DNA from: G965202915 sp965202915
Lineage (GTDB): Bacteria > Pseudomonadota > Gammaproteobacteria > Eutrophobiales > Eutrophobiaceae
Reading direction: 5' to 3'
Length of the DNA stretch: 64,000 bases
Assembly (NCBI GenBank): GCA_965202915.1
Contig: OZ241847.1
Coordinates: 434,001-498,000, forward strand
Below, in pieces: positions 51,598-60,465 of the stretch. A program made the translations under genes and the position numbers. The notes beneath the pieces were generated by a model. It worked only from the letters and a program-made list of their open reading frames with translations. It ran no database searches and was not told the DNA's origin. Each line of letters opens with the position of its first letter. Position 1 is the stretch's first letter.

Positions 51598-53748
51598 ATG
51601 AATAAAAAAACGGCTGTACCGGCGGCAGAGCCAAATCAGATCATATTGCCTGAACGCGAGACCATCATGGAGTTTCTCCAGGCGGCGGGCAAACCCCGAA
51701 AACGTCGGCATATCGCCAGACAATTTAATATCACCGATCCGGATGCCGAGCATGCCCTGGGCAGACGGTTAAAGGCCATGGCCCGGGATGGCCAGTTGGT
51801 AAGGAATAGGCGGGGCAGTTACGGTCTCATCGACAAAATGGACCTGATATGTGGCCGGGTCATTGCCCATCGGGACGGATACGGATTTTTGGTCCCGGAT
51901 GGCGGCGGTAAAGACCTGTTTCTTTCCACCAGGGAAATGCGCTCCTTACTGCATGGTGACCGTGCGGTGGTCAGGCAGATCAAGCTCGATAACAAAGGTC
52001 GGCGAGAAGGGGCCCTGGTGGAGGTGCTCAAGCGTGCCAACCAGCGCGTCATCGGGCGTTTTCATAAAGAAAAAAACGTCAGTTTTGTCGCGCCGGATAA
52101 CCCCCGTTTGCACCAGGACGTACTCATCTCCGAGAAGGTAACCATAGAAGCCAGGCATGGGCAATTTGTGCTGGTGGAAATTACTCAGCAGCCGGACCGG
52201 CATATTCAACCCATAGGCAAAGTGGTTGAAATCATCGGTGATACCATGGATATCAACATGGCCACCGACATTGCGATCCGATCCTATGATCTGCCCTGCA
52301 ATTGGTCGGATAAAGTCAAACATGCCATTGGCAAATTGAATGCCCGGATTGATCCGGATGAACTGAAGCGACGCCAGGATTTACGTTCCCTGGCGTTTGT
52401 GACCATCGATGGAGAGGATGCGCGTGATTTTGATGATGCCGTATTTTGTCAACGGCGGCGGGGCGGGTGGCGGCTTCTGGTGGCGATTGCAGACGTGGCT
52501 CATTACGTTAAACCGGACACCGGACTCGATAAAGAAGCAAGAAAACGCGGCACTTCGGTCTATTTCCCCCGGCGCGTCATTCCGATGCTGCCCGAGGTGC
52601 TGTCCAATGATCTATGTTCATTGAAACCGGGCGTGGACCGGCTGAGCGTCGTTTGTGAATTAAATATCGATAAACAGGGCAAGGTCGGAAAATATAAATT
52701 TATCAAGGCGGTCATTCGTTCGGCGGCCAGGCTGAGCTATAACGAAATGGCGGCGGTGGTCATTGATCGGGAGCAGGCCGTCAGGAAGAAACACCACTCT
52801 ATTGTTGCTGATTTGGATAAATTGTACGATTTATATCGGATCTTACATGCCTACCGCAAACAACAGGCGCTGATTGAATTTTCCACCGTCGAGACCAAAT
52901 TCGAATTTAACAAACGCGGTAAAATTAAAAACATACACCCGTTAATCAGAAATGACGCGCATCGCATCATAGAAGAATTCATGTTAACCGCCAACATTGC
53001 CGCCGGCAGTTATCTGCAAACCAACCGGATACCGGCGCTGTACCGCGTACACGATAGCCCGGCGCCGGAAAAACTCGAGGAAGTCAAAAATTTTCTAAAG
53101 CAGGCCGGTCTTAGCCTGGGCAAAAACAGCACCCCCAGGGCCGCTGATTATGCCGCGTTATTGGAGCGGGCGCAGGCTCGTGAAGATACCCATTTGATCG
53201 AGATGATATTATTGAGAAGCATGCCTTTGGCGGTATATAGTGCCGACAATATTGGCCATTTTGGCCTGGGATTTGACGTTTACGCCCACTTCACGTCCCC
53301 GATCCGCCGATATCCTGATTTACTGACACACCGGGCCATAGAACATCTATTGGCAAACAAGCGTGACGGGTTTATGTATGAGCAGAAACAAATGGCGGCA
53401 TTGGGCGAGCATTGTTCCTCGGTGGAACGGCGGGCGGAAGAGGCCACCCGTGACGTGGCGCAGAGAATGAAATGCATATATATGAAACAACACGTCGGCG
53501 ACACATTTGCCGGCGTGATCACCTCGGTGACTTCGTTCGGGTTATTTGTCGAGCTCGACGATATCTACGTCGAAGGTTTGATCCATATCAGCACCTTGCC
53601 GCTGGATTATTATCATTATGACGCCGTTGGGCACAGCCTCCATGGCGAGCGTAAGGGGCGGAAATTCAAGCTGACCAACCGCATACGGGTTACCGTATCG
53701 CGCGTGGACGTTGATGAAAGAAAGATCGATTTCGACCTGGTCGAATAG
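51598..53748 (+). CDS. rnr: Ribonuclease R
   Basis: RNase R is a 3'-5' exoribonuclease that degrades structured RNA. ATG 51598 gives 716 residues; the longer frame to 51487 passes through the tRNA gene and is rejected. Domains: an N-terminal HTH_12-like part (IMEFLQAAGKPRKRRHIARQ), cold-shock domains (GRVIAHRDGYGFLVPDGGGK), the RNB catalytic domain (FVTIDGEDARDFDDAVFCQR with the Asp cluster, ADVAHYVKPDTGLDKEARKR, YAHFTSPIRRYPDLLTHRAI), and a C-terminal S1 domain (VGDTFAGVITSVTSFGLFVE). It lacks the long basic tail of E. coli RNase R. Ends with TAG. Confidence 0.95.
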   Translation: MNKKTAVPAAEPNQIILPERETIMEFLQAAGKPRKRRHIARQFNITDPDAEHALGRRLKAMARDGQLVRNRRGSYGLIDKMDLICGRVIAHRDGYGFLVPDGGGKDLFLSTREMRSLLHGDRAVVRQIKLDNKGRREGALVEVLKRANQRVIGRFHKEKNVSFVAPDNPRLHQDVLISEKVTIEARHGQFVLVEITQQPDRHIQPIGKVVEIIGDTMDINMATDIAIRSYDLPCNWSDKVKHAIGKLNARIDPDELKRRQDLRSLAFVTIDGEDARDFDDAVFCQRRRGGWRLLVAIADVAHYVKPDTGLDKEARKRGTSVYFPRRVIPMLPEVLSNDLCSLKPGVDRLSVVCELNIDKQGKVGKYKFIKAVIRSAARLSYNEMAAVVIDREQAVRKKHHSIVADLDKLYDLYRILHAYRKQQALIEFSTVETKFEFNKRGKIKNIHPLIRNDAHRIIEEFMLTANIAAGSYLQTNRIPALYRVHDSPAPEKLEEVKNFLKQAGLSLGKNSTPRAADYAALLERAQAREDTHLIEMILLRSMPLAVYSADNIGHFGLGFDVYAHFTSPIRRYPDLLTHRAIEHLLANKRDGFMYEQKQMAALGEHCSSVERRAEEATRDVAQRMKCIYMKQHVGDTFAGVITSVTSFGLFVELDDIYVEGLIHISTLPLDYYHYDAVGHSLHGERKGRKFKLTNRIRVTVSRVDVDERKIDFDLVE

Positions 53749-53799
53749 CGCACACCGATAGCCCGGTCGGCCACCGCAGCCGCGCGATGGCATGCGGAA

Positions 53800-54273
53800 T
53801 CAGTCCGGTTCCTTGTCCTTAAAGGCCGAACGCATTGCCATTTTGAAGAAAGTTTCCTGCATATGTTTCCATATTTTCAGGTTTTCCTCGGTCATTTTAG
53901 TGGTTGCCGCAATCGGGTTGGTGGCGGCGACGGAACGTAACTGCTTATGCATTTCACCTTGCTGATTGACGAATAGATCTATGCTGTTTTGAAGGAAATC
54001 GGCCGCCACCGACTGTATCGAATTGCCATAAAGGCGGATGATATGACTCAGGGCCTCGGCGGAAAACAGGGGCTCACTGCTATGCTCCTGCTCAGCGATG
54101 ATTTGCAACAGAATATTGCGGGTTAAATCTTCCTCTGATTTGACGTCTTTTACAATAAATTCCTCGCCGTCCAGTACCAGTTGTCGCACGTCTTCCAACG
54201 TGATGTATCTGCTGCTTTCGGTATCGTATAAACGACGGTTGGGATATTTTTTGATAACCCGTTTATCGCTCAT
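53800..54273 (-). CDS. phaR: Polyhydroxyalkanoate synthesis repressor PhaR
   Basis: PhaR binds DNA and polyhydroxyalkanoate (PHA) granules and represses phasin genes. The 157-residue protein has the conserved N-terminus RVIKKYPNRRLYDTESSRYI and the DLTRNILLQIIAEQEHSSEP segment, then a C-terminal region with LFVNQQGEMHKQL. Length is typical. It is the last gene of phaA-phaB-phaR on the minus strand and is convergent with rnr. Confidence 0.92.
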   Translation of the reverse strand: MSDKRVIKKYPNRRLYDTESSRYITLEDVRQLVLDGEEFIVKDVKSEEDLTRNILLQIIAEQEHSSEPLFSAEALSHIIRLYGNSIQSVAADFLQNSIDLFVNQQGEMHKQLRSVAATNPIAATTKMTEENLKIWKHMQETFFKMAMRSAFKDKEPD

Positions 54274-54324
54274 AATTCCATTATCCGAGTGTTAATGCGC
54301 TCATCCATTCCCAAACCGCATGCC

Positions 54325-55071
54325 CTACATCATGTGCTGGCCACCATTCATTGCAAACTCGGCGCCGGTGGTAAACCCGGACTCCTCGGAACAAAGAAAG
54401 CTGACAAGAGCGGCCACTTCTTCAGGTTTACCCAGGCGCCCGGTGGGAATTTCGGCAATGATCCGATCGCGGATCTTCTCCGGTACGGCCATGACCATTT
54501 CAGTCGCAATATAGCCCGGCGATACCGTATTGACGGTAACGCCTTTGGCCGCAACTTCCTGTGCCAATGCCATGGTGAAGCCATGCATACCGGCTTTGGA
54601 AGCGGCATAATTAGTCTGGCCGAATTGACCTTTTTGGCCATTGATCGATGAGATATTGACAATACGCCCCCAGCCACGTTCGACCATGCCGTCAATAACG
54701 TGCTTGGTAACATTGAACATACTGTCAAGATTAATGCGCATCACCGCGTCCCATTTATCCTTGGTCATTTTTTTTAACATACTGTCCTTGGTGATCCCGG
54801 CGTTATTGACCAGTATATCGATGGGCCCCAGCTCGGTCACTACCTCCCCAATCATTGCCTCGCAGGCTTGATAATCCGAGACGTCGGCCTGATGGATTTT
54901 TATATCAAATCCGCGCTCCATAACCTCCTGGCGCCATTGCTCGGCCTTGTCCCGGTTGCGATAATTGGTGGCCACCTTGATCCCGGCCGCCGCCAGTCGC
55001 AGGCATATCGCCGCCCCAATCCCGCCGGTTCCGCCGGTGACCAGTGCCACTTTAGTAGTCGATTCAGTCAT
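54325..55071 (-). CDS. phaB: Acetoacetyl-CoA reductase
   Basis: PhaB reduces acetoacetyl-CoA to (R)-3-hydroxybutyryl-CoA with NADPH in PHA synthesis. ATG 55071 gives 248 residues; it overlaps the phaA stop (ATGA). It is a short-chain dehydrogenase: KVALVTGGTGGIGAAICLRL (TGxxxGIG), DILVNNAGITKDSMLKKMTK, INISSINGQKGQFGQTNYAA-type Ser with YAASKAG (Tyr-x3-Lys) and TVNTVSPGYIATEMVMAVPE. A longer frame to 55122 only overlaps phaA. Confidence 0.93.
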   Translation of the reverse strand: MTESTTKVALVTGGTGGIGAAICLRLAAAGIKVATNYRNRDKAEQWRQEVMERGFDIKIHQADVSDYQACEAMIGEVVTELGPIDILVNNAGITKDSMLKKMTKDKWDAVMRINLDSMFNVTKHVIDGMVERGWGRIVNISSINGQKGQFGQTNYAASKAGMHGFTMALAQEVAAKGVTVNTVSPGYIATEMVMAVPEKIRDRIIAEIPTGRLGKPEEVAALVSFLCSEESGFTTGAEFAMNGGQHMM

Positions 55072-56258
55072 CACGATCCCCTTTCCACGGCAAGCGCGAC
55101 GCCTTGACCGCCGCCAATACATAAGGTCGCCAGACCTTTTTTGGCGTCTCTGCGCTTCATTTCATACAATAATGTAACCAACACCCGGCAACCTGAGGCG
55201 CCGATAGGGTGCCCCAGTGCAATAGCGCCGCCGTTGACGTTGACCCTGTCCATCTGCCAACCGAGTTCCCGCTCCACCGAGAGCGCCTGGGCGGCGAAGG
55301 CCTCATTGGCTTCAATCAAGTCCAGTTCATCGATGCTCCAGCCGGCTTTATTGAGACATTTCCTGGATGCCGGGATCGGCCCCGTGCCCATAATTTTCGG
55401 ATCAACACCGGCACTGGCATAGGCCTTAATCCTTGCCAGGGGTTCAATCCCAAGCTGTTCGGCCTTGTGCTCAGACATCAGCAATACCGCCGCCGCGCCA
55501 TCATTCAGGCCGGATGCATTGGCGGCGGTGACGGTGCCGGCCTTATCAAACGCCGGGCGCAGTTTAGTAAGCGCCTCGGCGGTGACACCGGCACGCGGAA
55601 ATTCATCCTTATCAAACACCACCGGATCGCCTTTGCGTTGCGGTATCTCCACTGGCACGATCTCGTCTTGAAACTTCCCGGCTTTGATCGCCGCCTCGGC
55701 CTTTTGCTGTGAATGGCTGGCAAATTGATCCTGAGCCTCCCTGGATATATCGTATTCCCTGGCGATATTTTCCGCGGTGACGCCCATGTGTATATCATTA
55801 AATGCGTCCCAAAGGCCATCCAGGATCATCGAATCCTGCATATTCCAATCGCCCATTTTAACCCCCTTGCGGGATCTGGGCAGGACGTGGGGAGATAAGC
55901 TCATATTTTCCTGACCGCCGGCTATGATGACGTCGGCATCCTCGCATTTGATCGCCTGGGTGGCGAGATGCACGGTCTTCAGCCCGCTGCCACAGACTTT
56001 ATTAATCGTCATGCTGGGCATGGTATGGGGCAAGCCGGCCTCAATGGCGGCCTGACGGGCCGGATTCTGCCCGGCTCCGGCGGTCAATACCTGACCAAAT
56101 ATGACCTCATTAACCTGTTCGGTTTGCACTCCGGCACGCTCCAAAACGGCGCGTATTACCCGTGCACCGAGGACATGGGCGGGGAGGGTGGACAGCCCAC
56201 CGCCAAAATTCCCAATCGCGGTCCGGGCGGCGGATACGATTACCACGTTATCCTGCAT
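55071..56258 (-). CDS. phaA: Acetyl-CoA acetyltransferase (beta-ketothiolase)
   Basis: PhaA condenses two acetyl-CoA to acetoacetyl-CoA, the first step to polyhydroxybutyrate. The 395-residue thiolase has the first active-site Cys in TINKVCGSGLKTVHLATQAI, the ASGLNDGAAAVLL block, the His in VNVNGGAIALGHPIGASGCR and the second Cys in ATLCIGGGQGVALAVE. AAGGAGCAGAGAG precedes the start. phaC is not in the window; phaR and phaB follow. Confidence 0.94.
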   Translation of the reverse strand: MQDNVVIVSAARTAIGNFGGGLSTLPAHVLGARVIRAVLERAGVQTEQVNEVIFGQVLTAGAGQNPARQAAIEAGLPHTMPSMTINKVCGSGLKTVHLATQAIKCEDADVIIAGGQENMSLSPHVLPRSRKGVKMGDWNMQDSMILDGLWDAFNDIHMGVTAENIAREYDISREAQDQFASHSQQKAEAAIKAGKFQDEIVPVEIPQRKGDPVVFDKDEFPRAGVTAEALTKLRPAFDKAGTVTAANASGLNDGAAAVLLMSEHKAEQLGIEPLARIKAYASAGVDPKIMGTGPIPASRKCLNKAGWSIDELDLIEANEAFAAQALSVERELGWQMDRVNVNGGAIALGHPIGASGCRVLVTLLYEMKRRDAKKGLATLCIGGGQGVALAVERGS

Positions 56259-56348
56259 TCTCTCTGCTCCTTATGATTATTCAGGGATCGAACCCCAACT
56301 TTATTGAAACGAACCGCACATCAGACTATAGCCGCTGGCGGAGGGATG

Positions 56349-56378
56349 AATATACCGGAAAATACCGTTAAAATACAA
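56349..56378 (-). promoter_or_regulatory. Candidate promoter for phaA-phaB-phaR
   Basis: On the minus strand TTGTAT (56373-56378) and TATATT (56349-56354) are 18 bases apart, about 90 bases before the phaA start. The gap 56259-56542 holds no gene. It also contains three ATCCCTA motifs near 56391-56418 and, next to the IS left end, a 15-codon ATG frame at 56499 that is cut by the IS. Confidence 0.45.
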
Positions 56379-56542
56379 CCGTTTTTTTCAATCCCTAATC
56401 CCTAGATAGAAATCCCTAAAACATAGAAAGCCCTGGCTGTATAATGGATAGCAACAAAAACATCTATCACCCAATGGGTGCATAGCTCAAGGCTTTCCAT
56501 GATTCTATCCTATAAACTCGAAACAATGAACGATTTAAGAAG

Positions 56543-57793
56543 TGGACCCCATAAATCGGACAGTTAAGAGGACAGCGTAGGTGGATTCTGCAACACTATG
56601 TCGATAAGACAGAAGAAGCAGATGAAGAGAAAACGTAGAAACCATAGTTCGTGCTTTAAGGCCAAGGGGGCTCTGGATGTCTTGAAGGGGGAGATGGCTT
56701 TGGCCGAGCGAGCCGATAAACATGATGTTCACCCGAACCCGATTCCCGAATGGAAGAAAAGGCTACTGGAGCATGCTAATCGGGCTTTTGGTGGAGACAA
56801 AGCCACAGCAGATGCCGAGGCAAAATCAAGGTGCCACACGCCAAGATCGGTCCGTTGGCGATGGAGAATGATTTTTTAGAACAAGGACTGACAAGGATAC
56901 ACGGTCTGAGAGGCCAGGAATGGTAAAGCGAGGTCATTATCTGCCGGTGACCCACGAATGCCAGTTATTATCGTTGAATCGCTCCACGCTGTACTATCAA
57001 CCGAAGTCTGCCTCGGCTTAGGCCCTGAAGCTGATGCGGCGAATCGATGAGATGCATCTGAATGCGGCCATTCTATGGAAGCCGCCGACTTCAGGATGGG
57101 ATGCAGGATGAAGGCCATAACATCAACCGCAAGCGGGTCCAGCGGTTAATGCGTTTGATGGGTATTGCGGCGCTGTATCCGAAGCGATGCACCCGTCGAC
57201 CCGGCAAAGGTCACACCGTCTATCCTTATCTGCTCAAGGGCTTGACGATCGACCGGCCCGATCAGGTCTGGGCTACGGACATCACGTACCTGCCGAGGGC
57301 GAAAGGCTTTGTGTACCGGGTGGCGATTATGGACGGGTACAGCCGCAAGGTGCTGTCCTGGCGAATAGCCAATACGCTGGACTCATCGTTCTGTGTCGGC
57401 GCACTGGAAGACGCCATAGCGCGCTACGGTTGCCCTGAAATCTTCAATACTGACCCCAAGGAGCCCAGTTCACCCGTGAAGCCTTTGAAGGCGCTCTGAA
57501 GGCCCAGGGTGTCAAGATCAGCATGGACGGTAAAGGGCGCTGGGTGGATAATGTGTTTGTGGAACGCCTATGGTGCAGTGTGAAGTACGAAGAGGTCTAC
57601 CTGCATACCTATAATCGATGTCTGAAGCGCGACGCGGCATTGGGAGCTATTTCGAATTTTACAATACGCAACGGAAACACCAGGCACTTGGCAGGACACC
57701 GGAGCAGGCTTACAATGACAATTTCATGCTATCGGAAGCCACATGATTAACTGACCGGAATTCACTTAAGCGGCTGTCTAAATTTGGGCAAAT
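56543..57793 (+). mobile_element. Decayed IS3-family insertion sequence
   Basis: The element has imperfect ends: left TGGACCCCATAAATCGGACAG and right CTGTCTAAATTTGGGCA, which are inverted relative to each other. It carries orfA and orfB in plus orientation but both are broken. It differs from the IS3-family element at 4250-5505 in sequence and ends, so it is another subgroup. It lies immediately upstream of the FkbM-type gene. No target duplication was recognised. Confidence 0.75.
56598..57750 (+). pseudogene. Broken IS3-family transposase genes (orfA and orfB)
   Basis: orfA reads KRKRRNHSSCFKAKGALDVL and ADKHDVHPNPIPEWKKRLLE, then shifts frame near 56822 and continues HAKIGPLAMENDFLEQGLTR. 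orfB shows LSLNRSTLYYQPKSASA then a TAG near 57020, a frameshift near 57063, FYGSRRLQDGMQDEGHNINR, the core DQVWATDITYLPRAKGFVYR (first Asp) and AIMDGYSRKVLSWRIANTLD. A further frameshift near 57455 stands where TDQGSQFTS is expected, and the tail is DGKGRWVDNVFVERLWCSVK (Glu). It has at least three frameshifts plus one stop, so it is inactive. Confidence 0.82.
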
Positions 57794-57814
57794 AATATAA
57801 TTCGGTGGAGTGCT

Positions 57815-58543
57815 ATGAAGAAAGTAATAAAATATTTACTGTACAAATTAGGGTTTCAAATTCAAAGAGTTTCAAATCGAAGCAATTATTTGACGATGGA
57901 AGGAGCTTTAAAAAGATGTATAGAGAGAGGTCTGAATGTAAACACAGTCATTGATATAGGGGCATCAACTGGTAGATGGTCAAAGATGTGTATGAAACAT
58001 TTACCTCAGGCAAATTATCTTCTTGTTGAAGCTAATCTCTTGCATGAAAAAGAATTGATTCATTTTAAGAAAGATCTTTTTAATGTTGACTATGTATTAG
58101 CTGCGGCGGCAAAAGATGATGGAGAAATTTATTTTGATAATCGTAAACTATTTGGGGGAGTTGGCTCTGAAACCCCTTTTAGAGGCTATGGTATTGTCGT
58201 GCCTGCTATTTCCATTGATAATGAAATCAGGAGGCGTAACCTTAAACCACCTTATTTAATTAAACTGGATACTCATGGCTTTGAGGTGCCTATATTAGAG
58301 GGAGCTTCAGAGACAGTAAAATCAGCAGAACTTATCATTATAGAGACTTACAACTATCAATTGGGAGGAAGGGAAAAGGCTTTAAAATACTTTCAAATGT
58401 CTGAATATATGGAGAAGTTAGGGTTTTCTTCAGTTGAAATGGTGAATTTTGGGTTGAGGAGTTATGATAATTCCTTTTGGCAAATGGATACATTTTACAT
58501 ACCCTCAAGTAACAAAATATTTTCTTACCGCTACTATGAGTAA
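57815..58543 (+). CDS. FkbM-family methyltransferase
   Basis: The 242-residue protein has the SAM-binding motif VIDIGASTGRWSKMCMKHLP (about 48-67) and the FkbM-type PPYLIKLDTHGFEVPILEGA (about 149-168), where Asp is conserved. Such enzymes methylate hydroxyls of sugars or other small molecules in glycan and natural-product pathways. GGAG lies 8 bases before the ATG at 57815. The gene is far richer in A and T than its flanks and lies between two broken IS3-family pieces, with no other gene in the cassette, so it is a likely horizontal acquisition. Its substrate is unknown; a link to the polysaccharide cluster is possible but unproved. Confidence 0.85.
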   Translation: MKKVIKYLLYKLGFQIQRVSNRSNYLTMEGALKRCIERGLNVNTVIDIGASTGRWSKMCMKHLPQANYLLVEANLLHEKELIHFKKDLFNVDYVLAAAAKDDGEIYFDNRKLFGGVGSETPFRGYGIVVPAISIDNEIRRRNLKPPYLIKLDTHGFEVPILEGASETVKSAELIIIETYNYQLGGREKALKYFQMSEYMEKLGFSSVEMVNFGLRSYDNSFWQMDTFYIPSSNKIFSYRYYE

Positions 58544-58586
58544 ATGAGTTTCTAATGGTAACTGCCCGCCCTCTCCTCTTTGAGAA

Positions 58587-58963
58587 TGTGACGCGCTACA
58601 GATAGCTTTATGGCGGCGACGAATGCCCGTCAGGGTCATTATGCATTTGGACCGCGGCAGTCAATACTGTTCTGGTGTTTACCAGCAGTGGCTCAGGAAG
58701 CACGAGTTGCTTGGCAGCATGAGCGCGAAGAGCAATTGTTACGATAATGCCTGTGCCGAGATTTTTTCCACACGCTCAAGGTAGAGGTTATACACGGTGA
58801 GCGATTCGCCACCAGGGAAGAGATGCGACAAACGGTGTTCGAGTACATCGCAGTGGACTCCAATCGAACCCGCCGACACAGCGCCAACGGCTTTATCAGC
58901 CCGCAAGCATTTGAGGCACAACAAGTCGCTTAACTGTGTGTCCACTGTTAGTGGGCAGGATCA
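58587..58963 (+). mobile_element. Truncated copy of the 4250-5505 IS3-family element
   Basis: These 377 bases match the 3' part of the element at 4250-5505, in opposite orientation, with only a few substitutions by eye. They encode the last part of orfB (DALQIALWRRRMPVRVIMHL, then SMSAKSNCYDNACAEI), a 1-base deletion near 58760, then the tail (HGERFATREEMRQTVFEYIA, RRHSANGFISPQAFEAQQVA), and the terminal repeat ending GTGGGCAGGATCA. The 5' end of the element is missing. The frame is broken, so it is non-functional. Confidence 0.85.
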
Positions 58964-59019
58964 ATTTCTATCTGGGGATTAGGGTTCAATTGCGGCGGTT
59001 AATGCGATCTTGCCCCACC

Positions 59020-60444
59020 TCAGATATGGATGGGGCGCTTATCCACCGCCAATGCCGCCTCGTGCATGGCCTCAGACAAGGTCGGATGGGCGTGTATAGT
59101 CCGAGCCAGATCTTCGGTGCTGCCATCAAATTCCATTGCCAGCACCGCCTCGGCAATCAACTCGGATGCATTCGGCCCGAAAATATGCACCCCCAGAATA
59201 CGATCAGTCTGGGCGTCCCCCAGAATTTTTATCAAGCCCGCGGTTTCCCCGCTCGCCTTGGCCCTGCCTGAGGCCATGAACGGAAAAGAACCGCTGCGAT
59301 AATCGATCCCCGCCGCTTTTAATTCCTGCTCGTTTTTACCCACCCAGGCAATCTCCGGCCAGGTATATATCACCCAGGGCACGTGGTCAAGATTGACGTA
59401 GCCAACGTGTCCGGCGATTTGTTCGGCCACCGCCGCGCCTTCTTCCGAGGCCTTATGTGCCAGCATCGGGCCGCGCACTACGTCACCAACGGCATAGACG
59501 TTGGCCAAATTGGTTTTACAATTCTCGTCAACGGCAATAAATCCCCGCTCATCCATATTGAGTCCGCATTCAGCCGCACCCAAACCCTCAGTATTCGGAC
59601 TTCTGCCGACCGACGCGATGAGTTTATCGACGGTGATCTGTTGTTTGCCTTTGGAATCCTTGTAATTAACGGTAACCTGCCGGCTGTTACTGCCCGTGCC
59701 GGTTACTTGCGCACCCAGCCGGATATCCAGGCCCTGTTTGGTGAAAACGCGCTGCGCCATTTTTGCAATTTGCCGATCAACCAGGGCCAGGAAATCGGTC
59801 AGCGCCTCCAGAATGATCACCTTTGAACCCAGACGGTTCCAGACGCTGCCGAGTTCCAGGCCGATCACGCCGCCGCCGACGATTCCCAAAGTCTGCGGTA
59901 TATTGTTAAACGCCAGCGCCCCGGTCGAATCCACGATCAGATTATTATTCACCACCAACAAGGGTAGTTTGGTCGGCACCGAACCGGTTGCAATAATGAT
60001 ATGGTCGGCGGTGACCTCAGTCTTTTGCGGATGCTCCGCCGACACCGGATTGATTTCCACCGTGGTATTGGACAGCAATTTTGCATGGCCCTGTAACCAT
60101 TCCACCTTGTTTTTTTTGAACAGGCCGGCGATCCCCTGGGTCAGGTTCTCCACAATGCCCTGTTTGCGCTTGAGCATCTTATCCAGGTCCATGACCGCGC
60201 CGTTGATCTTAATACCATGGTTTTCGGCCTCATGCTTGATATGGAAAAAATGATGCGATGAATCCAGCAGGGCCTTGGATGGAATACACCCCACGTTTAA
60301 ACAAGTGCCGCCCAGCGAGGGCTGACCGGATTCATTGATCCAGCTATCAACGCAGGCGGTATTGAGCCCCAGTTGGGCGCAACGGATGGCGGCAACGTAA
60401 CCGCCGGGGCCGGCACCGATCACAACCACGTCATATGAACTCAT
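59020..60444 (-). CDS. lpdA: Dihydrolipoyl dehydrogenase (E3)
   Basis: Lpd reoxidises dihydrolipoamide of 2-oxoacid dehydrogenase complexes with FAD and NAD. The 474-residue protein has the FAD motif DVVVIGAGPGGYVAAIRCAQ, the redox disulfide GGTCLNVGCIPSKALLDSSH, the NAD motif LGIVGGGVIGLELGSVWNRL, VYAVGDVVRGPMLAHKASEE and the C-terminal HAHPTLSEAMHEAAL with catalytic His. It starts 21 bases after sucB, with GGGGAGA before ATG 60444. The pairing shows it serves the 2-oxoglutarate dehydrogenase complex. Confidence 0.95.
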   Translation of the reverse strand: MSSYDVVVIGAGPGGYVAAIRCAQLGLNTACVDSWINESGQPSLGGTCLNVGCIPSKALLDSSHHFFHIKHEAENHGIKINGAVMDLDKMLKRKQGIVENLTQGIAGLFKKNKVEWLQGHAKLLSNTTVEINPVSAEHPQKTEVTADHIIIATGSVPTKLPLLVVNNNLIVDSTGALAFNNIPQTLGIVGGGVIGLELGSVWNRLGSKVIILEALTDFLALVDRQIAKMAQRVFTKQGLDIRLGAQVTGTGSNSRQVTVNYKDSKGKQQITVDKLIASVGRSPNTEGLGAAECGLNMDERGFIAVDENCKTNLANVYAVGDVVRGPMLAHKASEEGAAVAEQIAGHVGYVNLDHVPWVIYTWPEIAWVGKNEQELKAAGIDYRSGSFPFMASGRAKASGETAGLIKILGDAQTDRILGVHIFGPNASELIAEAVLAMEFDGSTEDLARTIHAHPTLSEAMHEAALAVDKRPIHI

Positions 60445-60465
60445 TTTCGTCTCCCCATATTGTCT

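Noticed and set aside
57773..57801. Promoter formed by the IS right end driving the FkbM gene
   Set aside because: TATAAT at 57796 is only 14 bases before the ATG and no -35 match stands at the right spacing.
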